The translations under genes and the position numbers were made by a program. Source: Madurella fahalii (taxonomy: Eukaryota > Ascomycota > Sordariomycetes > Sordariales). Taken from it: a stretch of DNA of 64,000 nucleotides. A model generated the notes under the pieces. It searched no databases. It was not told the DNA's origin and saw nothing but the letters and a program-made list of their open reading frames with translations. Positions 45,158-54,549 of this stretch are shown piece after piece (the first letter of the stretch is position 1; every line of letters starts with the position of its first letter). The stretch spans positions 2,666,001 through 2,730,000 of the forward strand of contig CM056877.1 in assembly GCA_029876055.1 (NCBI GenBank), given 5' to 3'.

Positions 45158-45497
45158 TAGGTTTGGGTAGAGGTAGCTCCTGACTTAGAGCTAGTACCGA
45201 CCTCAATTTTCTGAGGTTCATATTGTTTTCAGGGGTTTTTCTAGGGTATTTCGGTTGGGGTTGGTATCTGGTATACCCCGGGATATAGCTTTATATAGGT
45301 AGATATTAATTAACATCTTGTTACCTGTACTTTCGCTGGTTTTTATATACTTTTCGGAATTATAATACTAGCTTAGGTATATTTATTATATCCTCCTCTA
45401 ATACCTACTGATTATACTCCGAGGGCCAGCCTGCCTATTTAACTAAAAAGAAGGTTTCACCCTAGAATTTTCTCTCGTCTCGAATCTCTTCAACTTC
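45158..45497. other. Gap between the antisense gene and the old pol end
   Basis: About 340 bases of TA-rich sequence between two convergent decayed genes. I see no feature in it. Confidence 0.4.
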
Positions 45498-46860
45498 CTA
45501 CTCTCTATCGTCCTCAAGGTCTGGCATCGGCATTACAGACGAATCGTCTCCTTTTCGGCTATACCACGGTTCCAACATTGACACAGGAAATACATTATAC
45601 AAACGATCGTACTTATCCGGGAGTGCTAGACGATAAGCCAACGATCCGACTCGGTTTAGAACACGAAATAGACCGATGAACTTGGGTACCAATTTCCTCG
45701 GTAACTTGAATCTCAAATTCCGGGTTAATAACAATACCAAACTTCCATTCTTAAACTCCTTTTTTATATACTTCTCGTCGTAATATCGTTTCTGGACTAC
45801 CACAGCTTCAGCCCAATTTTGTTCTAACTGTTTTCTCAGCTCAGCAAGTTTTTTAATTCTTTTAATTACACTAAGTATCCTCCTCTCTTATATATCGCCC
45901 TCAATATAGCGGGAAATCGGAGGTTAATAACCTATTAGTACTTCAAAGGGACTTATCTTAATTATAGAATTGACAGTACTATTGACAATAAATTCTGCTT
46001 CTAGGAGGAGATTTGCCTAGGTAATTTGGTTTTGGTATACGAAGCAACGGAGGTATTAAATAAATATTTGATTTGCTTACTCCGTTTACCCATCGGTTTA
46101 CAGGTAAAAAGCGGTCGAAAGCCGCTTATATACCTTTTGCAGGTAATACAAATCGCTCCAAAACTATAATATAAAAACAGAATCTCGATCACTGACGCAA
46201 CTATCAATGGGGCTATACTTGAGTTCAATCTCTTTATAAACAAGCTCTGCCAATTCTTGGCTAGTAATGGTAGTGGATACTAGGAAGAATCGGTTCATCT
46301 TCGTATACCGATCGATAACCACTAGAATTACATCCTTCTCGGAGCTATCGGGACTCTTTACCATAGGAAAACCTACGATAAAGTCCATAGTGATTTCGCT
46401 CCAAGGTCGTGTAGGAATCGGCAACGATTCGAGCGATCTATACGGCTTATACCGTCTTATCTTGTTGACTTAGCAGGTATAGCAGGTTCTGCAGTAGTCT
46501 TTGATATCTTTGGTCATACCATACCAGAAGTATTTTCTTTATAACAGTTCAAGAGTCTTTTCGACATTAAAATGACCTGCTAACAGATCGTTATAAAAAA
46601 GCTGGAGTAACTCCTGCTTAACAACTTACTCTGCCGGGACGAACAATCGTCCTTGATACAGCAATTCTTACTCGCATCCAAGTACCTATTCGGGCGAAAC
46701 TCTCTAGTTTCGGACTGGACTTACCAGCCTTTCCTTGATTTTCAGAGTTACCAGATCCGTAGCTTGTAGCTCTAGGATCAATTCTCTTATAGATTTCGAC
46801 AGTTCTACAGTATAAACCGCTTCTAGTCGAGCGTACTCTCTTGTATATTAACGAATAACA
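45498..46860 (-). pseudogene. Old Ty3/gypsy integrase, degenerate
   Basis: Minus-strand coding fragments follow integrase order. First the zinc-binding region: HFNVEKTLELL, stop, RKYFWYGMTKDIKDYCRTCY. Then the catalytic core start RPWSEITMDFIVGFP, VVIDRYTKMNRFF and SDRDSVF. Then a gap with stops, and the C-terminal part (KRYYDEKYIKKEFKNGSLVL, FRVLNRVGSLAYRLALPD, NVFPVSMLEPW). Several stops stand where Gln is expected. The upstream RNase H part lies on the other side of the inserted young element, beyond 54909. Confidence 0.8.
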
Positions 46861-46872
46861 ATCTATTCCCGT

Positions 46873-46877
46873 CCAAG
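46873..46877. repeat. Target-site duplication, left copy (CCAAG)
   Basis: CCAAG immediately precedes the 5' LTR and is repeated immediately after the 3' LTR (54909-54913). A 5-bp duplication is normal for Ty3/gypsy integration. Confidence 0.92.
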
Positions 46878-47236
46878 TGTGAGGACCGGCTGAGCGGGGC
46901 CAGCGTGAGGCGCGGTCCGGAAGCCTCGGAGCCGCAGCGTAAGCGAGCCTCAGAAGCAACAACGGCACTAAGCTGGAATGGCATAAATAGCGCGTCAGAT
47001 GAGCGTCGAAGGAGCGCACCAGCAAGGAGGACGACAAAGCAGCAGAGCGGGGAAGTAAGCCCTAGCGATACGGTCACGGGCATAAGAAGGAGGGCGGGAG
47101 ACAGAGCTTAGGGGAGAGGCAGAGTTCAATGAGACCACCACTCAACCCCTAACGAGCACTCTGCTCCTACGTTGCGCGTGCACTGCTTGTACCCAGACAC
47201 TCTGGTCTTACTACCCTTGGATCCTTGATCCTCACA
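46878..47236 (+). repeat. 5' LTR of the young element
   Basis: 359 bp, starting TGTGAGGA and ending TCCTCACA (perfect 8-bp terminal inverted repeats). It appears identical to the 3' LTR. It contains a CATAAATA box at 46983 and an ATAAGAA motif at 47082, about 39 bp before the proposed RNA start. Confidence 0.95.
47121..47131 (+). promoter_or_regulatory. Proposed 5' end of genomic RNA (self-primer)
   Basis: AGAGTTCAATG inside the LTR can pair with the 11 bases that directly follow the LTR (47237-47247), with ten Watson-Crick pairs and one G-U pair. In Tf1 and sushi-type elements the first 11 nt of the RNA fold back and prime reverse transcription in this way, so this marks the likely U3/R boundary. 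Confidence 0.7.
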
Positions 47237-47247
47237 CGTTGAACTCT
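47237..47247 (+). other. Primer-binding site for self-priming
   Basis: CGTTGAACTCT starts at the first base after the 5' LTR, where a primer-binding site belongs. It lacks the TGG start expected for a tRNA primer, but is complementary to AGAGTTCAATG at 47121-47131. Confidence 0.7.
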
Positions 47248-47282
47248 TTGCCTTCCGGGCGACTAGACCGTCCGGGACGAGC

Positions 47283-48683
47283 ATGGCACCAAGGCGTCAA
47301 CGCGCTACTCTCAATCAGCTTGCAAGCGAAACAGAAGGCTCGCTCACGTCAAATAGCCAGCCTTCCAGCAGCGCTCAACTCCCTGACATCCCTGAGATTC
47401 CCGACGCTCAAGTCCTTAATCCCCTTAGTATGACCCAAGGACGCCTGCCTGCGGACGATCCGCTCGCTAGCCGCTCCCCCGCAGCGCAGCCGGGTACGCC
47501 GCCGCCTGAGCGCCAGCAGCGACTGCTAGAGGAGGAGCAACGACTTGACGAGGAGATCGCTATCGCTCGAAGACAGGCAACGCTGCGCCGTAAGAGAGCT
47601 GAGCTAGAGCTGCTCCTCCGAGACCAACCTGTCCCGGAGCCCGAACCTCTGTCTCACCCAACGGTGCATCCTTCCCGGGAGGCTCTCTTGACCCCCCCTA
47701 ACCCCACTCTTGCGAGCCCCGTGGGCGTAACGCCCCAGCAGCTCGGAGCAGTCGCACTAGGAGGAGTGACTTGGAAGACCCCGGCGCTCACCCATCCTAC
47801 ATACAATGGGTCCAGCGCGACTGCCCTTCGCAATTTCCTCTTCGACTGCAAGGCGAACTTCGCCCTTATCGGCAACGTTCCAAGCAGCGACCGCGTTATA
47901 TATGCGGTGAGCTGCCTCCGCGGGACCCCAAAGAACGCTTGGGTCAACCACATCAGCGAGAGGGAAAATGACCCTGCCTTCGACCTCACCCTAGTTACGT
48001 GGGAAGAACTCGTCGAATTCCTTCGCAGCCAGCTCTCGGACCCGGAGACGCGCGCCCTTTCTGCGGCTACGCAGCTTGATAACCTGCGTCAGCGCGACGA
48101 CGAAACGGTCACGGAATTCGTGGATCGATATACGACCATCACTGCTGACCTCCCCTACCAGATGGAAGAAAGTCAACGGATAATCGGCCTCCTCCCGAAG
48201 TTCCGTAGGGAGATTCGCCTGGCAATCACCTGCCACAGTACCTTGCCAGCCACGTACCAGCAGCTGGTAAGCACCGCTCGGCGGATCGAAGACAGTCAGC
48301 GAGCGGAAGGAACGTCGGGCTACCGCTCCCGGCCGCGACCCCCTACCGCCCTCGAGCTAGGCAATAGGAGCGCTCAAGCCCCGCCAACGCGACCAGGGCG
48401 CAACGTTGTCTGCTATAACTGCGGAAAGGAGGGCCATATCGCCAGGAATTGTCTATCGGGGCCGTCCAACCCCCCAGTACCGGAGAGGGCGGACAAGCAG
48501 CAACAACGCTGCTATACCTGTAACCAGCCCGGGCACTACTCGACCAATTGCCCCCAAGCGGTCTGCGGACGATGCGACCAGGCAGGCCATACAGCGCTCC
48601 GATGCCCCAACGACACCCTTATCAGCAACAGCAACCAGACCCCTCTGCGAGAACGCGCTAGGGCCGCAGCGGCGGAGCGATAG
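47283..48683 (+). CDS. gag: Gag polyprotein of the young Ty3/gypsy element
   Basis: 466 aa, starting 46 nt after the LTR. The N-terminal third is Pro/Ser-rich, followed by a charged coiled coil (LLEEEQRLDEEIAIARRQA). The capsid-type retrotransposon gag domain spans about residues 165-300 (FLFDCKANFALIGN, AVSCLRGTPKNAWVNHI, LDNLRQRDDETVTEFVDRY). Three CCHC zinc knuckles lie near residues 377, 410 and 428 (CYNCGKEGHIARNC, CYTCNQPGHYSTNC, CGRCDQAGHTALRC). It ends at a UAG that is in the same frame as pol. It packages the element RNA and forms the virus-like particle core. Confidence 0.95.
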   Translation: MAPRRQRATLNQLASETEGSLTSNSQPSSSAQLPDIPEIPDAQVLNPLSMTQGRLPADDPLASRSPAAQPGTPPPERQQRLLEEEQRLDEEIAIARRQATLRRKRAELELLLRDQPVPEPEPLSHPTVHPSREALLTPPNPTLASPVGVTPQQLGAVALGGVTWKTPALTHPTYNGSSATALRNFLFDCKANFALIGNVPSSDRVIYAVSCLRGTPKNAWVNHISERENDPAFDLTLVTWEELVEFLRSQLSDPETRALSAATQLDNLRQRDDETVTEFVDRYTTITADLPYQMEESQRIIGLLPKFRREIRLAITCHSTLPATYQQLVSTARRIEDSQRAEGTSGYRSRPRPPTALELGNRSAQAPPTRPGRNVVCYNCGKEGHIARNCLSGPSNPPVPERADKQQQRCYTCNQPGHYSTNCPQAVCGRCDQAGHTALRCPNDTLISNSNQTPLRERARAAAAER

Positions 48684-51600
48684 GACAACGCGGGGGGCAC
48701 CTCTCGTCGTATAGAATCCGATGTTATGGTCAGATTGCAGGGGAGTTGGAAGAAGGCACCTGCAATGCTCGACTCGGGAGCGGATTACAATCTGATCAGC
48801 TATAGCTACCTTGCTAAGCACTCCCTCCTCGAACACTTCGAGCCGTCTGTAGGGCTTGCTGGCATCGGAAATAAACCTGTACGAACTTACGGAGTGTGTC
48901 CCCTCTACGTGCGTGCCACCGACTGCAAAGGCAGAACTCAGACGTACCTTCTGCGCCTTATAGTCGCAGATATCGAGCCCTTTGTCGTCATTCTCGGCCA
49001 GCCTTGGCTCGAGATGGCCAACCCCGATATCGACTTCCGAAGCAAGACGTGGACGTACCCGCCTGAGGCGCTACGAGTGGGCTTACGCGTTGAGCCCAAG
49101 CAACCGTGGGCGGGATCTGTATTCGCCCTCGCAGCTGTTGTCCCCTCTAGCGAGGACCCCGCCAACGTAACGTACGAGCTAGAGCAGCCGCAGCTCCCCG
49201 AGGCTTACCGGGCGTACGAGAAGCTGTTCCACAAGTCTGGGATTTTGCCTTTCCCCCAGACGACGACGAAGCATCGCATCGAACTCGTGGACGGCGCGCA
49301 GCCACCCTGGGGGCCGATTTACCCACTGGGGGCAACAGAGCTCGAGACCCTACGCGAATGGCTTAGGGCCGCTACAGAGAAGGGCTGGATACGACCCTCA
49401 ACAAGCCCTGCAGGCGCCCCTATCCTATTCGTCCCAAAGAAGGGAGGCGAATTGCGCCTTGTCGTTGACTACCGAGGACTAAATGCGGTAACACGCAAGA
49501 ACCGCGCACCTATCCCGCTGATTGGAGAGATCCTTGACCGCCTGTCATCGGCCAAGATCTATACCAAGATCGACTTGAAGGATGCGTACTATCGCATCAG
49601 GCTCAGCGAGGGCGACGAGTGGAAGACCGCCTTTCGCACACGATACGGCCACTACGAGTTCCGTGTGATGCCGATGGGGTTAGCCAACGCCCCAGCGACC
49701 TTCCAGACGTACATCAACCAAGCGTTATCTGGACTGGTGGACGTCACGTGCATCGTCTACTTGGACGATATCCTGATCTACAGCGACGACGAAGCAGCGC
49801 ATGAGCAGCATGTGAAAGAAGTCCTCGATCGATTGGAAAACGCCGACCTCTACGCCAATCTCAAGAAGTGCCAATTCCATACCACTGAAGTCGAGTTCCT
49901 GGGGTATATAATCTCACCCGAAGGGATCGCTATGGAGCCGTCCCGCGTCGAGTCCGTTACGCAGTGGCCGCTCCTCCGCAGCGTACACGATATCCAGGTC
50001 TTCTTAGGATTCACAGGGTTCTACCGTCGTTTCATTAGAAACTATTCGAAGATCTGTGCCCCCCTGACAGACCTCCTACGCGGCGACCAGAAACGCCCAT
50101 TCGTGCTCACGGAGGAGGCGGCCGAAGCGTTCGAGCTACTAAGAAGCAAATTCAGCGAGGCCCCTATCCTCAAGCATTTCGATCCCTCCCTGCCCATCCG
50201 TGTGGAGACAGATGCCTCGAAGCGCGCGATTGGAGCTGTGCTCTCGCAGCTCCACGAGGATCGGTGGCATCCGGTCGCCTTTAGGTCAAGGAAGCTTACG
50301 CCTGAAGAGACGCGCTACGACACCGGAGATGGGGAGCTGCTTGCGCTCGTCGACGCCTTCCGCACCTGGTCTCAGTACCTCCTCTACGCCCAAGTCCCGA
50401 TTGTGGTCTTGACAGACCATCTTAACCTGGAGTACTGGAAGACCAAGAAGAGGCCGAGCCAGCGACAGCTGCGTTGGAGCGACGACTTAGCTGCGTTTGA
50501 CTTCGTCATTAAGTACCGCCCTGGTGTTCAGAACCCCGCTGACGGTCTCTCACGTAGGCCAGACCATATGGAAGAGGAAGAAGCGGACGAAAACGCTGAG
50601 AACCCGCTGCTTCAACTCCTGCAGGACAGGGTCGAACGAGGGCAACAAGAGAACCCCGGCCCTTGCCCTGTTGTCGCGGCAGTCCGAGGACTGCTCCGAC
50701 CGTGCCCCGAAGCTGCGTTGCCGCTGCGTATGAGGACAGCTGAAGACGAAGAAGCCATTGAAGAAGAAAAAGAAGAGTTTGAGAGGTTGCTGCTGAGCCA
50801 AGAAGGCCAGAGCGACATAGTCGTCCAAAAGGTCTGGGACTGCGGCGAGAAGCGCGGCCGTAGCTCCACAGATGAGGACGAGGGCGTTGTATCTGATGTT
50901 CATAAGCAGATACGCGTCGTTAGCGCTAGCCCCCCCGAGGGACCGTGTTGTAGTTATCATGCTGCATTCGGCGTCGGGGGCCTCTGCCGTCGCATAGGGA
51001 ATGACTCTTACGATGAGGCTGCGCCTGATCACCGCACGCCTATCGTGGGCGCCTCTGGTGCTAAAAACGGAGATCACGGGACCCAGGCGAAAGGAGGGTG
51101 GCTCTCTTTAGAAGAGTTGTTGCTTGAAGAGCAACAGAAGGATCAATGGCTTCAGTCGGACGCTCGGAGGAAGCGGCGCAGCAGCAGCGAAGGCTCGTGG
51201 AGAAAAGGAGAGGACGGGCTCGTCCGTTACCAAGGCAGAGTATATGTTCCCCCCTCCCTTAGGCACGAGCTGATTGAGAGCTATCATGACGCACCAACCG
51301 CGGGCCATGGAGGCTTTAGGAAGACGCAGGAGCGCCTAGGGCGCAACTACTTTTGGCCGTCCATGAGAGAGGACGTGGTGGCGCACGTCAACGGCAACTG
51401 TGTGACCTGCCAACGTACGAAGCCGCGTACGCACCGCCCTTACGGCTTGCTTGCAGCGCTGCCGGTACCCGACGGACCGTGGCAGACGATTACAGTGGAC
51501 TTCATCACAGGCCTACCAACCTCGATTGACCCTCGGACAGGCAAGGCGTGCAACGCTGCCCTGGTCGTGGTAGACAAGTTTACGAAGTACGCTCTCTACA

Positions 51601-52574
51601 TCGCAACAACCACGACGCTTACGGCAAGCGCCTTCGCAGAACTGTTCTTCGACCACGTCTACCGGCCCTTCGGACTTCCCCAGTCCATCGTATCCGACAG
51701 GGGCAGCCTGTTTACAAGCTCCTTCTGGAAGACCTTGTGCGAACTCTTGGGTATCAAGCGGCGCCTGAGCACCGCGTATCACCCGCAGACTGACGGGCAG
51801 ACGGAGCGCCAGAACCAAGTACTCGAGCACTACTTGCGCGCGTTCTGTAGCTACGATCAAGCGGATTGGGCGCATCATCTACGCCTAGCGGAGCACGCCT
51901 ACAACAGTTCCTACCATACGGCGACACGGTCAACCCCGGCCTTCCTTCTCTATGGGTTCCACCCTCGAGATCCCCCGGACCCCACAGCAATTCCCAAGAG
52001 CGCCGTCCCCGCTGCGGATGAGCGAGCGAGACGCCTGTCAGCGAGCCGTAGGAAGATCCACGATATCCTCGTCGCTACCAACAAGAACTACGAGAAGTGG
52101 TATAATCGCAAGCGGGAAGACAAGGCGTTCGAGGTTGGCCAATGGGTCTGGCTCTCAACGAAGCACCTCAAGCAGCGGCGCCCGAGCAGCAAACTCGCGG
52201 ATAAGTATCTAGGGCCCTTCAAGATCCTCAAGATTGTTGGCGACAGGAAGATGGCGTACGAACTGGACCTGCCGCAGCGTTACCGCATCCATCGAGTCTT
52301 CCCAATTACCCTGCTCGAACCATTCAAGGGCAGTGAGGAACAAGCTCGAGAGCAGCGCGAAAGAGTCGACGTCGAGCCAGAGGAGCAGCATTACGAGGTG
52401 GAAGCCATCATCGACTATAGGGGCCCAGCGAGGAACAGGCAGTTCCTGATCAAATGGAAAGGGTATCCGCCTGAGGATAATACCTGGGAACCCAGGGAGC
52501 ACCTAGATGATGGACCACTGTTGAGGGCGTACGAGGCAGAACTAGCGAAGGCGCAGAGGCGACGCAGGGCATAA
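48684..52574 (+). CDS. pol: Pol polyprotein of the young Ty3/gypsy element (protease, RT, RNase H, integrase, chromodomain)
   Basis: The frame is open from the codon after the gag stop; the first ATG is at 48726 (1282 aa from there). Residues counted from that ATG: protease with MLDSGADYN near 14-22; RT at about 190-400 with LRLVVDYRGLNAVTRKNRAP, KIDLKDAYYRI and catalytic YLDD near 345; RNase H with ETDASKRAIGAVLSQ near 495 and LTDHLNLEYW; a variable linker; integrase H2C2 zinc finger (H...GHGGFRKT...CVTCQRTK) near 850-900; the DDE core with VDFITGLP, VSDRGSLFTS and TAYHPQTDGQTERQ; and a C-terminal chromodomain (YEVEAIIDYRG, FLIKWKGYPPEDNTWEP). No lesions are seen. The chromodomain and self-priming place it in the Tf1/sushi chromovirus group. 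It is probably made by readthrough of the gag UAG. Confidence 0.96.
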   Translation, partial: DNAGGTSRRIESDVMVRLQGSWKKAPAMLDSGADYNLISYSYLAKHSLLEHFEPSVGLAGIGNKPVRTYGVCPLYVRATDCKGRTQTYLLRLIVADIEPFVVILGQPWLEMANPDIDFRSKTWTYPPEALRVGLRVEPKQPWAGSVFALAAVVPSSEDPANVTYELEQPQLPEAYRAYEKLFHKSGILPFPQTTTKHRIELVDGAQPPWGPIYPLGATELETLREWLRAATEKGWIRPSTSPAGAPILFVPKKGGELRLVVDYRGLNAVTRKNRAPIPLIGEILDRLSSAKIYTKIDLKDAYYRIRLSEGDEWKTAFRTRYGHYEFRVMPMGLANAPATFQTYINQALSGLVDVTCIVYLDDILIYSDDEAAHEQHVKEVLDRLENADLYANLKKCQFHTTEVEFLGYIISPEGIAMEPSRVESVTQWPLLRSVHDIQVFLGFTGFYRRFIRNYSKICAPLTDLLRGDQKRPFVLTEEAAEAFELLRSKFSEAPILKHFDPSLPIRVETDASKRAIGAVLSQLHEDRWHPVAFRSRKLTPEETRYDTGDGELLALVDAFRTWSQYLLYAQVPIVVLTDHLNLEYWKTKKRPSQRQLRWSDDLAAFDFVIKYRPGVQNPADGLSRRPDHMEEEEADENAENPLLQLLQDRVERGQQENPGPCPVVAAVRGLLRPCPEAALPLRMRTAEDEEAIEEEKEEFERLLLSQEGQSDIVVQKVWDCGEKRGRSSTDEDEGVVSDVHKQIRVVSASPPEGPCCSYHAAFGVGGLCRRIGNDSYDEAAPDHRTPIVGASGAKNGDHGTQAKGGWLSLEELLLEEQQKDQWLQSDARRKRRSSSEGSWRKGEDGLVRYQGRVYVPPSLRHELIESYHDAPTAGHGGFRKTQERLGRNYFWPSMREDVVAHVNGNCVTCQRTKPRTHRPYGLLAALPVPDGPWQTITVDFITGLPTSIDPRTGKACNAALVVVDKFTKYALYIATTTTLTASAFAELFFDHVYRPFGLPQSIVSDRGSLFTSSFWKTLCELLGIKRRLSTAYHPQTDGQTERQNQVLEHYLRAFCSYDQADWAHHLRLAEHAYNSSYHTATRSTPAFLLYGFHPRDPPDPTAIPKSAVPAADERARRLSASRRKIHDILVATNKNYEKWYNRKREDKAFEVGQWVWLSTKHLKQRRPSSKLADKYLGPFKILKIVGDRKMAYELDLPQRYRIHRVFPITLLEPFKGSEEQAREQRERVDVEPEEQHYEVEAIIDYRGPARNRQFLIKWKGYPPEDNTWEPREHLDDGPLLRAYEAELAKAQRRRRA

Positions 52575-52669
52575 GCACGCAAGGGCATACCAGGGCGAGG
52601 GAAAAAGCTTCGATTTGTCTAAAGGGCATTAAAAAACCCACGAAAAGCTGCGCATTAGCAGCGCTCCAA

Positions 52670-53720
52670 CTACTCCTCCTCACTCTCAACCTCAGCATCC
52701 TCCTCCTCCACAGGGGCAAGATGATCAGCGATGCGCGAAAGCAGCTCCTCCATGTCGCCCAAGCGTTTCCAGATGTTGGTCAGAACCGCGGTCTGCGCTT
52801 CCAGCAGCAGAGGGAGCTCAGGAGCAGCGCCCGAGGACGCGGGCGAGCGACCAGCACCACCAAGAGAGGCGAGCAACGGGCCCTCAGCAACCCCACCAAA
52901 GCGGCGGAGGCGCAGCGTACGACCAACGCGCTTAGCGCTGGCACGGTGGGCGGCGAGATCGGAGGAACGGGGCGCGGGAGCAGCGAAATCCTTGAGCGCG
53001 CGCAGGGCGGCATTGCCAGCCTCCTGGACCTCGATCGCGAGAGCATCAGTCTAGACAGGAAAGCACTATTAGCGCAGGGAACACGCAGCGAGGAAGCAGA
53101 AGGGAGAACTCACAGACTCGCCAGGCTTGGGGAACTCCATGCGATCGAAGGTCTCCACGAAGCGAACCACGGCAGTCAGAGCATCAGGAGGAACCTGGAA
53201 GGATCAGACGCTGCCACCAAGCGCTGCAGGAGCAGCGCAAGCTAAGGAGGGAGGACCTACCGGCAGGCACACATGATTGTGGGACGCGCAGCGGGAGCAG
53301 CGGGCGCCGGAGTTCCTCTGATTCTTGCAACTGGCAGAGGGACCCTTCTTCAGCATGCGGCGGAGGCACGCGCGGCAGCTGCGTACAATCAGCGGGGAGC
53401 TAGCGGCAAGAGGAAGGATACTCACGGGATGATGCGGCGGGCGCCCTCGACAAACTTGTCGCGAGCCTTGGGGGTGCCAGCAGCGACCGGGGAGGACAGG
53501 AGAGTGTCGTCTTCGACCTAAGGGAGCAGGTCAGGAGCAGCGAGAGCGTAGAAAAGGAGGATCCAACCCACCGGGGAACCAGGGGACGCCGGGGCGACCT
53601 TGGACTTCTTGGAAGAGCCAGGAGGCTCTTCATCATCTTCGGCCTAAGATGAGGTCAGCACGCGCAAACCCCCCCCGCGGCAGCAGCGAGGGCGCTACAT
53701 ACAGGGCGTTTGTCCGACAT
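52670..53720 (-). CDS. Antisense, six-exon accessory gene of the young retrotransposon (Cys-cluster protein)
   Basis: Exons 53720-53703, 53643-53572, 53517-53426, 53378-53261, 53194-53114 and 53050-52670, 253 aa. All five introns are GT-AG, short (47-66 bp) and phase-consistent. The protein starts MSDKRP, continues with an acidic/Ser-Pro region and DKFVEGARRIIP. A cysteine cluster follows (CRACLRRMLKKG, SCKNQRNSGARCSRCASHNH, VCLP), arranged CX2CX12CX8CX2CX6C, a possible zinc-binding fold. Next come helices (LTAVVRFVETFDRMEF, EVQEAGNAALRALKDF), a final heptad-like helix (LTNIWKRLGDMEELLSRIAD) and an acidic tail. It converges on pol with 95 bp between stops. Since its introns lie antisense to the genomic RNA, they survive retrotransposition. 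The old element has a damaged counterpart. Function unknown; a nuclear DNA- or protein-binding role is only a guess. Confidence 0.85.
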
Positions 53721-53932
53721 GGCGGACCAAGCGGAAGGGGCGCAGAGAGCGGAGCGAGAGCAGCAGAGCGAGAGCAGCGCAGCGAGAGCGGTGACGGCCA
53801 CTATAACCCACCAACAAGTCAGCAGACCAGCCTACAAGTGCGCAGTACAAGCGACAAAGGAGCGTAGCAGGTGCGGGTAAGAAGGAAGGAGACGGAGGAG
53901 CAGGAAGGGCGCAACCTACGAGTACAAGACCG

Positions 53933-53981
53933 TGAAGAAGAAAAGAGGAAAGGAATTGGTAGGCGGGAAGGCCTATTTATA
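53933..53981 (-). promoter_or_regulatory. Core promoter of the antisense accessory gene
   Basis: On the minus strand TATAAATA (53981-53974) is followed after 28 nt by CTTTTCTTCTTCA (53945-53933), about 210 bp before the ATG, with a pyrimidine-rich leader. The same blocks and spacing occur before the old element's antisense gene. Confidence 0.7.
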
Positions 53982-54534
53982 CCTAAGGCCAGGGCTGGGC
54001 CCACTTTTCCTAGGACGAAGTAAAATTCGGTGCAAAAAGGATGGCGAGATGGTAGATCGAGGATGACTACCAGGAGCCTGGACAGAGCTGCCTCCACGCT
54101 ACGACCACGCAACCCAAGCGCAACCCTTCCGCATCACCAACTCCGACTTCCTTCCCTCAGCAAATTCCCTTTCCCCTACCTCTGAGTCATTGACGTTGCG
54201 CGTGCACTATTGTTAAGCCCAGCAGGAGGGCAATAATAGGCAATTCCATCAACTACCGCGCGACTCGACGCGGCGATCCCGACGCGCCCGCGCCCGCAAC
54301 CCGCAGCGTTAGCGCACCCGTAAATTCCAAGGACTGCAAGCGCCTGCACGACTAGCAGGTATAAGAGCTGGGGAAAATGCAGCAGTGCGGGCGACCCTTC
54401 GGTTATCGGCGCCTTGGGCGCTATGCGGGAGGGGCAACTACGCAGCTCGCGCACACGGCTAAGGTGGCCGGAATTCGGGCGGGGACCGCTCATGGGAGCA
54501 TATGGCCCGGGCGGCTCCTGAGGGCAGGAGCCCG

Positions 54535-54547
54535 GAAGGAGGGAGGC
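54535..54547 (+). other. Polypurine tract of the young element
   Basis: GGAAGGAGGGAGG lies two bases before the 3' LTR, in the expected place to prime plus-strand DNA synthesis. Confidence 0.8.
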
Positions 54548-54549
54548 TC

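Larger units (their letters stand above)
43383..46877 (-). mobile_element. Old Ty3/gypsy retrotransposon, left fragment (3' part)
   Basis: This is one half of a decayed minus-strand gypsy element interrupted at 46877/46878 by a young retrotransposon. From right to left in its own 5'-3' direction it holds the integrase zinc-binding and catalytic regions (46860-46160), the integrase C-terminal region (45803-45498), an antisense accessory gene (44314-45157, plus strand) and a candidate LTR. The sequence is AT-rich and TA-rich with many stops, unlike the host genes. Confidence 0.75.
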
